The notes: generated by a model from the sequence alone, not told the origin. Shown: positions 1-7,359, numbered from the stretch's first letter. The stretch is DNA of 13,220 bases from Fen-1077 sp964462865 (GCA_964462865.1 CAYWZO010000050.1:1-13220), one strand, 5' to 3'. Translations and numbers: made by a program.

Positions 1-1327
1 TGAAATGCTCCAGCGTCTCCAGGTTTTCCATGTCCCCGATGTGCTGGCTGACGAAAGCGTGGTCGTCCCGCGTCAGGCAGAAGGTGTTTTTCTCCTCGGC
101 GCCGCAGCCGAGTATTTTTTTACTTTTATAATTGAGCCGGATGGGGTGGGGGGCAAAGCCGCGGGCGCGCCGGACGAACTGCGGTAAGTCGTTTTCGACA
201 ATCATGACGCTATCGTCGTAGCGGGCGTAGATATCCCGGTCGTGCACCAGGAAGTAATCGGCGATGGCGCCCAGCCGGCGCAGCGCTTCATCGTTGTCGC
301 TGGCGATGGGCTCCTCCGAGAGATTGCCGGATGTCATCACCAGCGGCCGGCCGGTCTCCTGCATAAGGAGGTGGTGGAGGGGGGTATAGGGGAGCATCAC
401 GCCGAGGTGGTCGAGGCCGGGGGCCACGGCCGGCACCATGGTGGAGTCTTTTTTCCATTTCATCAGGACGATGGGGCTGCCGGAAGATTTTAATAGTTCA
501 GCTTCGAATGGGTTTACATAACAATGTGCCCTGACTTCATCGAGAGACGCGACCATGACCGCCAGGGGCTTGGCGGGGCGGTGCTTACGGCGACGGAGGC
601 GGCTGACGGCGGTCTCGCTGGTGGCATCGCAGGCCAGCAGGAAGCCCCCCAGCCCCTTGACGGCGATGGTCTTACCCCTGATTAAAAGTGAGGCGCTCTT
701 TTTGATGGCGTCAGAACCGGGTACGGGCTTCCCCGCGGCGTCCAGCAGTGAGAGGCGGGGGCCGCAGACCGGGCAGGCGTTAGGCTGAGCGTGAAAGCGC
801 CGGTCGAGAGGGTCATCGTATTCGCTCTGACATTCCGGGCACATGCGGAACTTGCGCATGGTGGTGTTGGGGCGGTCGTAGGGGATATCGGCGATAATCG
901 TAAAGCGCGGGCCGCAGTTGGTGCAGTTGGTGAAAGGATAGCGATAGCGCCGGTCGGCGGGGTCGAAGATTTCCCGGAGGCAGTCAGGGCAGGTAGCGAT
1001 GTCCGGGGAAATAAGCTGGAATTTGCCGGCCTCGGGGATACTGGGGCGGATTTCAAATTCTTTATAGTTTACAGGCTGTCCCGGCGTAACGGAGGTACCC
1101 TGGATGTGCGCCAGGGGAGGCGCCTGCTCCTTCAGACCGCGCAGGAATTTGGCGATATTCGCGGGTGTTCCTTCTACCTCGATGCGGACGTCCCCGGAGG
1201 TGTTGCAGACCCAGCCCTTGAGGTTGTGCTGCACCGCGAGCTGGTAGACGAAAGGCCGGAAACCGACACCCTGCACCACGCCCCTGACGCTGATACAGGC
1301 CAGGCTTAAAACAGGTGTTTTTGGCAT
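1..1327 (-). CDS. hypF: HypF, carbamoyltransferase for [NiFe]-hydrogenase maturation (3' end outside window)
   Basis: HypF transfers the carbamoyl group of carbamoyl phosphate to the C-terminal cysteine of HypE, the first step toward the cyanide ligands of the [NiFe] active site. My translation from the ATG at 1327 gives 442 uninterrupted residues up to the left edge; the family is usually about 750. Domains in order: an acylphosphatase domain (about 5-95) with VRGVVQGVGFRPF at 14-26 (catalytic Arg24) and Asn42; two zinc fingers with C113/C116/C135/C138 and C163/C166/C185/C188; a YrdC-like domain (about 205-395) with KGLGGFLLACDA, KHRPAKPLAVM and MTSGNLSEEPI; then the start of the Kae1-like domain, GCGAEEKNTFCL at 408-419. 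It is the third gene after hypA and hypB. The sequence before the ATG is AT-rich with no Shine-Dalgarno motif, and a palindromic element separates it from hypB. The identity is certain; only the 3' end is missing. Confidence 0.95.
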   Translation of the reverse strand, partial: MPKTPVLSLACISVRGVVQGVGFRPFVYQLAVQHNLKGWVCNTSGDVRIEVEGTPANIAKFLRGLKEQAPPLAHIQGTSVTPGQPVNYKEFEIRPSIPEAGKFQLISPDIATCPDCLREIFDPADRRYRYPFTNCTNCGPRFTIIADIPYDRPNTTMRKFRMCPECQSEYDDPLDRRFHAQPNACPVCGPRLSLLDAAGKPVPGSDAIKKSASLLIRGKTIAVKGLGGFLLACDATSETAVSRLRRRKHRPAKPLAVMVASLDEVRAHCYVNPFEAELLKSSGSPIVLMKWKKDSTMVPAVAPGLDHLGVMLPYTPLHHLLMQETGRPLVMTSGNLSEEPIASDNDEALRRLGAIADYFLVHDRDIYARYDDSVMIVENDLPQFVRRARGFAPHPIRLNYKSKKILGCGAEEKNTFCLTRDDHAFVSQHIGDMENLETLEHF

Positions 1328-1349
1328 ATTTACTAATTAATTACGAATT

Positions 1350-1450
1350 TGTCATCGCGAGGGCAAAGACCGGAACAATCCCCGTGACTGATCTGGATTC
1401 CTCATTGAGATTGCCACGCCTCCGCCTGCGGCGGATGGCTCGCAATGACA
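1350..1450. repeat. Short palindromic interspersed-repeat-like element in the hypB-hypF gap
   Basis: The ends are inverted repeats: TGTCATCGCGAG at 1350-1361 matches the reverse complement of CTCGCAATGACA at 1439-1450 at 11 of 12 positions. Inside lies a perfect 6-bp hairpin, TCCGCC-TGC-GGCGGA, at 1421-1435. It fills most of the 150-bp hypB-hypF spacer and has no coding potential. From general knowledge, elements ending in TGTCATTGCGAG are widely dispersed in Chloroflexota and some other environmental genomes as MITE- or REP-like palindromes. In hyp mRNA it would fold into a long imperfect hairpin. Only one full copy is present here, so the repeat family is inferred. Confidence 0.7.
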
Positions 1451-1471
1451 GGTCAAAAAGTCGATTACTAC

Positions 1472-2137
1472 TTATTTTCTTTTTTCCTTGACCGCGGCCC
1501 CCAGCCAGGCGTACCAGTCTTCCAGGCCCTCGCCGGTCCGGCAGGACACGGGGAAGATAGTTACGTCCGGGTTGAGGCCGGTGACCGCTTTTTTAAAGGC
1601 GTCAACGTTAAATTCGAGGTAAGGCCGGAGGTCGGTCTTATTGAGCACCACCACGTCCGTATCGGCGAACATGGCCGGGTATTTATACGGCTTGTCATCG
1701 CCCTCGGGCAGGCTGGCAATCATGACCCTGGCGTCTTCACCCAGCACGTAGTTATTCGGGCAGATAAGGTTGCCGACATTCTCGATGAAGAGCAAATCGG
1801 TCTTATCCAGGGGCAGGCCGTCCAGGGCCGGGGCCACCATATTGGCGTCGAGGTGGCAGCCGCCGGCGGTATTTATCTGGATGACGGGTATCCCCAGGGC
1901 GTTGACTTTATCGGCATCCACGCTGGAGGCCACATCGCCTTCGATGACGGCCATACCGATTTTATTTTTAAAATGTTTCAAGGTGCTCAAGATGAGGCTG
2001 GTCTTACCTGCCCCCGGCGAGGACATGATATTGATGGTAAAGATATTTTGCCGGTCCAGCCGGTCTTTATTCTCCCGCGCCTTGACCTCGTTGGCGACCA
2101 GGACTTTTTCACCGACGGTGATTACTTTTACGCTCAT
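1472..2137 (-). CDS. hypB: HypB, GTPase for nickel insertion into [NiFe] hydrogenase
   Basis: HypB is a SIMIBI-class GTPase that works with HypA to load nickel into the hydrogenase large subunit. The protein has 221 residues. It shows the P-loop SPGAGKTS (40-47), Asp75 in VDADK, the metal-site residues Cys94-His95 in GGCHLDA, ENVGN (119-123) followed by Cys126, and the guanine-specificity motif NKTD (166-169). The N-terminal CXXCGC high-affinity nickel site of the E. coli protein and the His-rich nickel-storage stretch of some homologues are both absent, so only the G-domain metal site remains. The ATG at 2137 directly follows the hypA TAA with no gap. A Shine-Dalgarno GAGGTGG (2143-2149), 5 nt upstream, lies inside the end of hypA, so translation of the two is probably coupled. 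Confidence 0.95.
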   Translation of the reverse strand: MSVKVITVGEKVLVANEVKARENKDRLDRQNIFTINIMSSPGAGKTSLILSTLKHFKNKIGMAVIEGDVASSVDADKVNALGIPVIQINTAGGCHLDANMVAPALDGLPLDKTDLLFIENVGNLICPNNYVLGEDARVMIASLPEGDDKPYKYPAMFADTDVVVLNKTDLRPYLEFNVDAFKKAVTGLNPDVTIFPVSCRTGEGLEDWYAWLGAAVKEKRK

Positions 2138-2479
2138 TTATTCCACCTCGATACTTTCCATGTAGCATTCGCGCCCGGACACTATCTCCAGGCTTATCTC
2201 GCCGCAGTCGGGGCAGGCCCATCGATGGTCGGCGGGAGAGAACTCCTTTTCGCATTTCCGACAGCGCAGCAGCGTTGGCTTCATCTCGAAAGAAAGAGCC
2301 GCGCCGACAGCGATGGTGTCCCTGCCGAGGATTTCAAAATACTGCTGGACGCACTCGCCCACCACCCCTGAAAGCTCCCCCAGGACCAGGTTTATCCGGG
2401 TGATTTTTTGCGCCCCGGCATCGTTCGCTTTTTCCAGTGCCAGGGACAGCATGCTTTCCGTGATACTGTACTCATGCAT
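2138..2479 (-). CDS. hypA: HypA, nickel metallochaperone
   Basis: HypA binds nickel and passes it to the hydrogenase large subunit together with HypB. The protein has 113 residues, a normal family length. It begins with the invariant MHE nickel-binding N-terminus (His2), which fixes the start at 2479. The frame stays open upstream to 2521, but that stretch holds the promoter and would bury the MHE terminus, so the longer version is rejected. The structural zinc site is Cys73/Cys76 (CRKC) and Cys89/Cys92 (CPDC). The conserved LVLGELSGV segment is at 31-39. It heads a hypA-hypB-hypF unit. There is no clear Shine-Dalgarno sequence, and the predicted transcript start lies only about 7 nt before the ATG. 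Confidence 0.95.
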   Translation of the reverse strand: MHEYSITESMLSLALEKANDAGAQKITRINLVLGELSGVVGECVQQYFEILGRDTIAVGAALSFEMKPTLLRCRKCEKEFSPADHRWACPDCGEISLEIVSGRECYMESIEVE

Positions 2480-2492
2480 ATTAACCACTTTA

Positions 2493-2521
2493 ATTATAGA
2501 GGAGTGTGAAGGGTGGGGCAA
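2493..2521 (-). promoter_or_regulatory. Sigma70-type promoter of the hypA-hypB-hypF unit
   Basis: Read on the minus strand: -35 TTGCCC (2516-2521), a 17-bp spacer, and a perfect -10 TATAAT (2493-2498). The expected start is near 2486, leaving a leader of about 7 nt before the hypA ATG. It sits back to back with the rpsO promoter; the two -35 boxes are 14 bp apart. Confidence 0.65.
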
Positions 2522-2535
2522 ATATCAGGGTAAAA

Positions 2536-2564
2536 TTTACTTACCACCGGTATTATGTTATAAT
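2536..2564 (+). promoter_or_regulatory. Sigma70-type promoter of rpsO-pnp-dapB-dapA
   Basis: -35 TTTACT (2536-2541), a 17-bp spacer, and a perfect -10 TATAAT (2559-2564) with an extended TG at 2556-2557. The expected start is near 2571, giving a leader of about 40 nt ahead of rpsO. Confidence 0.65.
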
Positions 2565-2610
2565 TTTCCGTAATTAGAATAATGAAAGATAAAATTGTCA
2601 GAGGTAAAAT

Positions 2611-2874
2611 TTGGAAAAAGAGAAAAAGACGGAAATCATAACCACTTATCAGGCTCGCGAGGGCGACACCGGCAGCACCGAGGTGCAGGTGGCGCTGCTT
2701 ACCGAGCGCATTAACGAGTTAACCACACACATGGCGGCCAACCGCAGAGACTATCATTCCCAGCGAGGCTTGCTCAAGCTTGTCGGGCAGCGGCGAAGGC
2801 TTTTAGCTTACCTAAGCCGGGAGGACGTGGGGCGGTATAACCAGCTCATCAAGAAGCTGGGGCTGCGTAAGTAA
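2611..2874 (+). CDS. rpsO: 30S ribosomal protein S15
   Basis: S15 binds the central domain of 16S rRNA early in 30S assembly and forms an intersubunit bridge. The protein has 87 residues; the family usually has 87-89. The diagnostic core DTGSTEVQVALLTERI (19-34) and the region with HMAANRRDYHSQRGLL, followed by RRRLLAYL, are intact. The start is a TTG at 2611, set by AGAGGT 5 nt upstream; no ATG lies near the conserved N-terminus. The gene is followed after 26 bp by pnp, the classic rpsO-pnp arrangement, with no terminator between them. Confidence 0.97.
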   Translation: MEKEKKTEIITTYQAREGDTGSTEVQVALLTERINELTTHMAANRRDYHSQRGLLKLVGQRRRLLAYLSREDVGRYNQLIKKLGLRK

Positions 2875-2900
2875 AAGCCTATTGGGAAGGGAGTATTCCA

Positions 2901-5138
2901 TTGGAAAGCCAATCTTTTAACTGCGATATCGCCGGTCGCAGTCTGATTATCGAGACAGGCAAGCTGGCCGGGCAGGCCAATGCCGGGGTAACGGTACATT
3001 ACGGCGAGACCGTCGTCCTGGTGACCGTATGTTTCCAGCACGAAGCGAGAGAGGGGATTGATTTTCTGCCTCTCACCATAGATTACGAAGAAAGACTCTA
3101 TGCCGCCGGTAAAATACCGGGGGGCTTTATCCGCCGCGAGGGACGGCCAAGCGAGGCGGCCACCCTGGCCTGCCGGCAGACCGACCGCCCCATACGGCCG
3201 CTGCTGCCCAAGAGCTGGCACAGCGAAATCCAGATAGTCACCACGGTGCTCTCCGTTGACCAGGAGAACGACCCGGACATCCTCTCCGTTATCGGGGCCT
3301 CGGCAGCGCTGACGCTATCCGAGATACCGTTCGACGGGCCGGTGGGCGCCGTGAACATCGGCTATATCAACGGGGAACTCGTGATAAATCCCAAAATGGC
3401 GCAGCTTGACGAAAGCCAGCTGGACCTGGTCGTCGTCAGCACGCGGGATAAGGTCATCATGGTTGAAGCCGGGGCTAAGGAAATAGCCGAAGATATCGTT
3501 CTCCAGGCCGTAAAATTCGGCCATGAGGCCAACCAGGGCATCATCCGGCTCCAGGAGCAGCTCCAGCAAGCCGCCGGCAAGCCGAAGTTGCCCGTCCCCG
3601 AGGATAACGTGAACGCCGAGGCCCTGGCGGCCCTGAACAAGATTGTCGATGAGAAAATCGGCGTGGTCATGGCGCAGGCGGACAAGGAAAAGCGCGAGCG
3701 GGCGCTGAACGACCTAGCGGACGAGCTGGCGGCCAGCCTGGGCGAGCGGTTCTCGGAGGAGGACATCGCCGCGGCTATCGAAGCCAGGGTCAGGGCGGAA
3801 GTGAGACTGGACGTCCTCGACAAGGGGCGGCGCGTCAGCGGGCGGGGCCTGACGGAAATCCGTCCGATAACCTGCGAGGTAGGACTGCTGCCACGCACCC
3901 ACGGTTCCGGCCTATTCACCAGAGGGCAGACCCAGGTCCTGACGATTACCACGCTGGGTTCCATGCGCAAAGAGCAGATGCTCGACGGGCTGGGGCTGGA
4001 GGAGAGCAAGCGGTTCATGCACCACTATAATTTCCCCGGTTTTTCCACCGGCGAGGTCAGGCGGGTGGGTTCGCCGGGCCGCCGTGAGATAGGTCACGGC
4101 GCCCTGGCCGAGCGCGCCCTGCTGCCAATGATACCGAGCGAGGAGGAATTTCCGTATACCATCCGCCTCGTTTCGGAGGTGTTGAGTTCCAGCGGCAGCA
4201 CTTCGATGGCCAGCGTCTGCGCGGGCAGCCTTTCGCTCATGGACGCCGGCATACCGGTCAAGAAGGCCGTCGCCGGGGTGGCGATGGGACTGATTACCGA
4301 TAAAAACGGCCGCTACGCCGTACTGACCGACATCGAGGGCATCGAGGACTTCAACGGCGACATGGACTTTAAAATCGCCGGCACCAGAGAAGGCATCACC
4401 GCCATCCAGATGGACACCAAGCTCAAGGGCATCACCCTGGAGATTGTGGAGAAGACGCTGTACCAGGGAAAAGACGCCCGCCAGTTTATCCTGGATAAAA
4501 TGGAACAGGCCATCAGCGCCAGCCGGCCGGATGTCAGCCGCTACGCACCGCGGATGACCAAGATAAAAATCGACCCGTCGAAAATAGGGGCGGTCATCGG
4601 CACCGGCGGCAAGACCATCAGGTCGATTATCGAGGCGACCAAGACGACCGTAGACGTCAGTGATGACGGCACGGTGGTCATCGGCTCGCCGGACATGGAA
4701 GCCACGCAGAAGGCCATCGGCATGATTGAAAGCCTGACCCGCGAGGCGCAGGTCGGCGATGTGTATACCGGCAAGGTCAGCCGCATTTTCGATTTTGGCG
4801 CCATGGTGGAAATCCTCCCCGGCAAGGAGGGGATGGTGCACATCAGCGAGCTGGCTGACTACCGCGTCGGCAAGGTTGAAGACGTGGTGAAAATCGGCGA
4901 TGAGGTCATGGTCAAGGTGATTAATATCGATAATCTGGGCCGGGTCAACCTCTCCCGGCGCGCCCTATTCGAAAAAGATACCCCGGGTGAAGGCGCTCCT
5001 CAAAGAGACAACCGCCCGCCGAGGTATCCCGACCGGCGCAGCGGCCCTTCCGGCTACGGCAACCGGCCCCGCTACTCCGGCGAACGCCCGGACCGGCCAC
5101 GGCCCGGCCCATCACGTCCCCCTTTCAAGCGTGACTAA
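2901..5138 (+). CDS. pnp: Polynucleotide phosphorylase (polyribonucleotide nucleotidyltransferase)
   Basis: PNPase degrades RNA 3' to 5' using phosphate and can also add tails; it acts as a ring-shaped trimer in the cytoplasm. The protein has 745 residues. Order: first RNase PH domain (about 5-210), helical linker (about 235-305), second RNase PH domain (about 310-540), KH domain (about 553-612, with GTGG at 567-570) and S1 domain (about 618-688). Catalytic features include FTRGQTQVL (339-347), SSSGSTSMASVC (429-440) and the metal-binding Asp483, Asp489 and Lys491 in EDFNGDMDFK. Residues from about 692 to 745 form a tail rich in Arg, Pro and Gly, probably disordered and able to bind RNA. The start is TTG at 2901, with GGGAG 7 nt upstream. 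It lies between rpsO and dapB, and transcription probably continues into dapB. Confidence 0.97.
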   Translation: MESQSFNCDIAGRSLIIETGKLAGQANAGVTVHYGETVVLVTVCFQHEAREGIDFLPLTIDYEERLYAAGKIPGGFIRREGRPSEAATLACRQTDRPIRPLLPKSWHSEIQIVTTVLSVDQENDPDILSVIGASAALTLSEIPFDGPVGAVNIGYINGELVINPKMAQLDESQLDLVVVSTRDKVIMVEAGAKEIAEDIVLQAVKFGHEANQGIIRLQEQLQQAAGKPKLPVPEDNVNAEALAALNKIVDEKIGVVMAQADKEKRERALNDLADELAASLGERFSEEDIAAAIEARVRAEVRLDVLDKGRRVSGRGLTEIRPITCEVGLLPRTHGSGLFTRGQTQVLTITTLGSMRKEQMLDGLGLEESKRFMHHYNFPGFSTGEVRRVGSPGRREIGHGALAERALLPMIPSEEEFPYTIRLVSEVLSSSGSTSMASVCAGSLSLMDAGIPVKKAVAGVAMGLITDKNGRYAVLTDIEGIEDFNGDMDFKIAGTREGITAIQMDTKLKGITLEIVEKTLYQGKDARQFILDKMEQAISASRPDVSRYAPRMTKIKIDPSKIGAVIGTGGKTIRSIIEATKTTVDVSDDGTVVIGSPDMEATQKAIGMIESLTREAQVGDVYTGKVSRIFDFGAMVEILPGKEGMVHISELADYRVGKVEDVVKIGDEVMVKVINIDNLGRVNLSRRALFEKDTPGEGAPQRDNRPPRYPDRRSGPSGYGNRPRYSGERPDRPRPGPSRPPFKRD

Positions 5139-5169
5139 GTCCCCCCAATCTTTAATGAGGTGTGTTGCG

Positions 5170-5964
5170 ATGGCAAACATCAAGGTCGTTGTCCATGGTG
5201 CGTCAGGCAGGGTGGGGCAGGAGGTGGTCAAAGCCGTCTGCCAGGAACCGGACATGAAGATGGTAGGGGCGGTGGACCTGAAGGTGCCCGGGGAAGGTCT
5301 GGCACTGCCGGACGGCTCGGGCAAGGTGCCTTTTTCCGCTGATTTCAAATCTATAGTCACTACCTGCCGGCCGGACGTGGTGGTGGACTTCACTATCGCT
5401 AAAGCCGCCATGCCAGCGGTGCGCATCGCCGCAGAAAAGGGCGTTAACATGGTCATCGGTTCCACTGGCTATACTGCTGAAGACCTGGCCGAAATAGAAA
5501 AGCTGGCGAAAGACAAAAAAATCGGCATCGTCATCGCGCCGAACTTCGCCCTCGGCGCGGTGATGATGATACACCTGGCGAAAATCGCCGGAAAATACTT
5601 CGACCATGCGGAAATCATCGAGCTGCACCACGACCGCAAGCTGGACGCGCCGTCGGGGACGGCAAAGACGACTGCCCAGGTCATGGCCGAGGCCAAAGGC
5701 AAGCCCTTCCTGCCGCCGGCGGTGGCCGGCGAGGACTCGCCAAGCCGTGGGAAACCGGTGGGGGGCATCAACATCCACGCCGTCCGCCTGCCGGGGCTGA
5801 TGGCGCACCAGGAGGTCATCTTCGGGACTTCGGGGCAGACCTTGAGCATCCGGCACGACACCATCAACCGGGAATGCTATATGCCCGGGGTCATCCTGGC
5901 GATTAGAGAGGTCATGAAACGCAGGGAATATGTCTACGGTCTGGATAAATTATTAGGTCTGTGA
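5170..5964 (+). CDS. dapB: 4-hydroxy-tetrahydrodipicolinate reductase
   Basis: DapB reduces the DapA product to tetrahydrodipicolinate with NAD(P)H in lysine and diaminopimelate (cell-wall) synthesis. The protein has 264 residues, normal for the family. The Rossmann nucleotide-binding loop HGASGRVGQ is at 9-17, the GSTGYT segment at 97-102 and the APNFALG segment at 123-129. The catalytic signature ELHHDRKLDAPSGTA (151-165) supplies His153, His154 and Lys157. The ATG at 5170 is chosen because GAGGTG lies just upstream and the Rossmann strand begins at once. The frame is open back to 4987, but that part overlaps the end of pnp and has no family similarity. It follows pnp by 31 bp and is followed by dapA. 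Confidence 0.96.
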   Translation: MANIKVVVHGASGRVGQEVVKAVCQEPDMKMVGAVDLKVPGEGLALPDGSGKVPFSADFKSIVTTCRPDVVVDFTIAKAAMPAVRIAAEKGVNMVIGSTGYTAEDLAEIEKLAKDKKIGIVIAPNFALGAVMMIHLAKIAGKYFDHAEIIELHHDRKLDAPSGTAKTTAQVMAEAKGKPFLPPAVAGEDSPSRGKPVGGINIHAVRLPGLMAHQEVIFGTSGQTLSIRHDTINRECYMPGVILAIREVMKRREYVYGLDKLLGL

Positions 5965-5978
5965 GGAGGCCGCAAACA

Positions 5979-6878
5979 ATGAAGAAGCTGGGAAGACTAT
6001 TGACCGCCATGGTCACCCCTTTTAAAGACAACGGGGAGGTGGTGGACTACGAGCAGGCCAAGAAGCTGGCGCAGGCCCTGCTCGACGCCGGGAACGACGG
6101 GCTGGTGGTGGGGGCCACCACCGGCGAGGCGCCCACGCTTTCCTGGGAGGAGGAGATGCGCCTTTTCCGGGAGATAAAGTCGGTAGTGGGTGGCAAAGGC
6201 GACGTTATTGCCTATACCGGCAGCAACAGTACCTCCGAAGCCGTCGAGGCCACGGAAAAGGCGACAGAGACCGGCGTGGACGCCTGTCTCTCGGTGGTTC
6301 CTTATTACAACCGGCCCAACCAGGAAGGCCTGTACCAGCATTTCAAGGCCGTGGCCGCCGCCACCAAACTGGGCATTATCATGTACAACATCCCTTCCCG
6401 CGTGGTCATCAACATGGAGCCGGAGACCATCGGCCGGTTGAGCCAGATACCCAATATCATCGGCGTGAAGGAGGCCAGCGCCAACATGGAACACGTGGCC
6501 AAGACCTTAAACGCCATCGGGGATAGAAAGGACTTTTATATCTGGAGCGGCAACGACAACGATACCTTCCCCATCATGGCGCTGGGCGGCTACGGCGTTA
6601 TCGGGGTGACCACGCACCTCACCGGGAAGCAGTACAAGAAGATGATGGAACTGCTGCTGGCCGGTAAAGTGCCGGAGGCGGCGGCCATCCACCGCCACCT
6701 GGTGCCGCTGGTGAACGCGTTGTTCAGCGCGCCCAACCCCTGCCCGATAAAATTTGCCCTCAACCACCTGGGGTTCAGGGTGGGCAACCCGCGCCTGCCG
6801 CTGGTACCGCCGGATGAGAAGACCGGCAACGCCATTAAAGAGACCCTGAAGAAGTACACGATTGACTTGAAGATATAG
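5979..6878 (+). CDS. dapA: 4-hydroxy-tetrahydrodipicolinate synthase
   Basis: DapA condenses pyruvate with aspartate semialdehyde, the committed step to lysine and diaminopimelate; its product is the DapB substrate. The protein has 299 residues and is a TIM barrel of the DHDPS/NAL class. Visible active-site elements: Thr47-Thr48 in GATTGEAPTL, Tyr110 in PYYNRP, Tyr136 and Arg141 in YNIPSR, and the Schiff-base Lys164 in GVKEAS. The loop reads A-T-T-G-E rather than the usual G-T-T-G-E, a minor change beside the conserved threonines. The ATG at 5979 has GAGGAGG 9 nt upstream. A GTG at 5961 overlapping the dapB stop is possible but would place that ribosome site inside the gene. Together with NAL-class aldolases this fold has several functions, but the pairing with dapB makes DapA by far the best reading. 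Confidence 0.95.
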   Translation: MKKLGRLLTAMVTPFKDNGEVVDYEQAKKLAQALLDAGNDGLVVGATTGEAPTLSWEEEMRLFREIKSVVGGKGDVIAYTGSNSTSEAVEATEKATETGVDACLSVVPYYNRPNQEGLYQHFKAVAAATKLGIIMYNIPSRVVINMEPETIGRLSQIPNIIGVKEASANMEHVAKTLNAIGDRKDFYIWSGNDNDTFPIMALGGYGVIGVTTHLTGKQYKKMMELLLAGKVPEAAAIHRHLVPLVNALFSAPNPCPIKFALNHLGFRVGNPRLPLVPPDEKTGNAIKETLKKYTIDLKI

Positions 6879-6899
6879 GAGAAGAAACTGGAAATCCTA

Positions 6900-6933
6900 G
6901 CAGGGGCAGTTGAAAACCTGCCCCTTGCTTTTT
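6900..6933 (+). terminator. Rho-independent terminator of the rpsO-pnp-dapB-dapA unit
   Basis: An 8-bp perfect stem, AGGGGCAG (6902-6909) with CTGCCCCT (6918-6925), has an 8-nt loop. A run of five T follows at 6929-6933. It begins about 22 nt after the dapA stop. The minus-strand reading lacks a T-run, so it acts only on plus-strand transcripts. Confidence 0.85.
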
Positions 6934-6987
6934 CCGGTGGGTTGGCGCTGAAATTAATTTCCCAGATGGCCAGCAGTGAATTTGACT

Positions 6988-7359
6988 TTAGTTCAGCTGC
7001 CTGATTCTGGCTATCAAAATTATCGCCAGAATGGAAAGGACCGTAAGCACCAGGGCAAATCCGCCAACCACCAGTTGCACTCCGGCCGCCTCGGCCATGA
7101 GACCCGCGGCGATGGCGCCCCCGAACAAAGATAAAAACAGCATAGGGACAGCCATTACCAGGGACATAACGCCGAGGAGGGCGGCTGAATCTGTGAGACG
7201 ATAAAGCAGGAGAGAACTGGACATCATCTGCATGTTCATGGAAGCGAACTGGCCCAGCATACCGAAGAAATAAAGCCGGAAGACCGGGTTCTTTAAAGAG
7301 CTGAATGTCCTGGTTCTACCGAAGTAGTTAGAGCTTCTGTTCGGTTCACCCGGTTTCAA
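6988..7359 (-). pseudogene. MFS exporter remnant with a large internal in-frame deletion
   Basis: The 123-residue frame has two parts that belong at opposite ends of one transporter. Residues about 20-83 (from SSLKNPVFRLYFFGMLGQF through LSLFGGAIA) look like the N-terminus and first two helices of an MFS_3/EntS-like drug or siderophore exporter. Residues about 84-123 (AGLMAEAAGVQLVVGG onward) look like the last helix and C-terminus. Such proteins have about 400-430 residues, so roughly 300 appear to be missing, with the join near 7100-7115. The frame survives, so a small membrane protein could still be made from the TTG at 7359 (AGGAAG upstream), but transport is very unlikely. An annotated hypothetical or short MFS protein is the alternative reading. 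Confidence 0.7.

Noticed and set aside
682..1056. Open frame of 124 codons on the minus strand within hypF
   Set aside because: It is in a different frame from HypF, whose frame is open without interruption from 1327 to the window edge with all eight zinc-finger cysteines present.
1445..2371. 308-codon open frame on the plus strand opposite hypB and hypA
   Set aside because: It is antisense to two clearly recognised genes and its translation has no family resemblance; it follows from the GC-rich codon use of the real genes.
2480..2521. Longer HypA starting at 2521
   Set aside because: HypA needs its N-terminal MHE for nickel binding, and the extra region coincides with the -35 and -10 boxes.
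3912..4841. 309-codon open frame on the minus strand inside pnp
   Set aside because: It is fully antisense to the conserved RNase PH and KH domains of PNPase, with His/Asp/Gly-rich composition typical of a shadow frame.
4987..5169. Upstream in-frame extension of dapB to an ATG at 4987
   Set aside because: It overlaps the end of pnp and adds about 60 residues unlike any DapB; the ATG at 5170 has its own ribosome site and starts right before the Rossmann loop.
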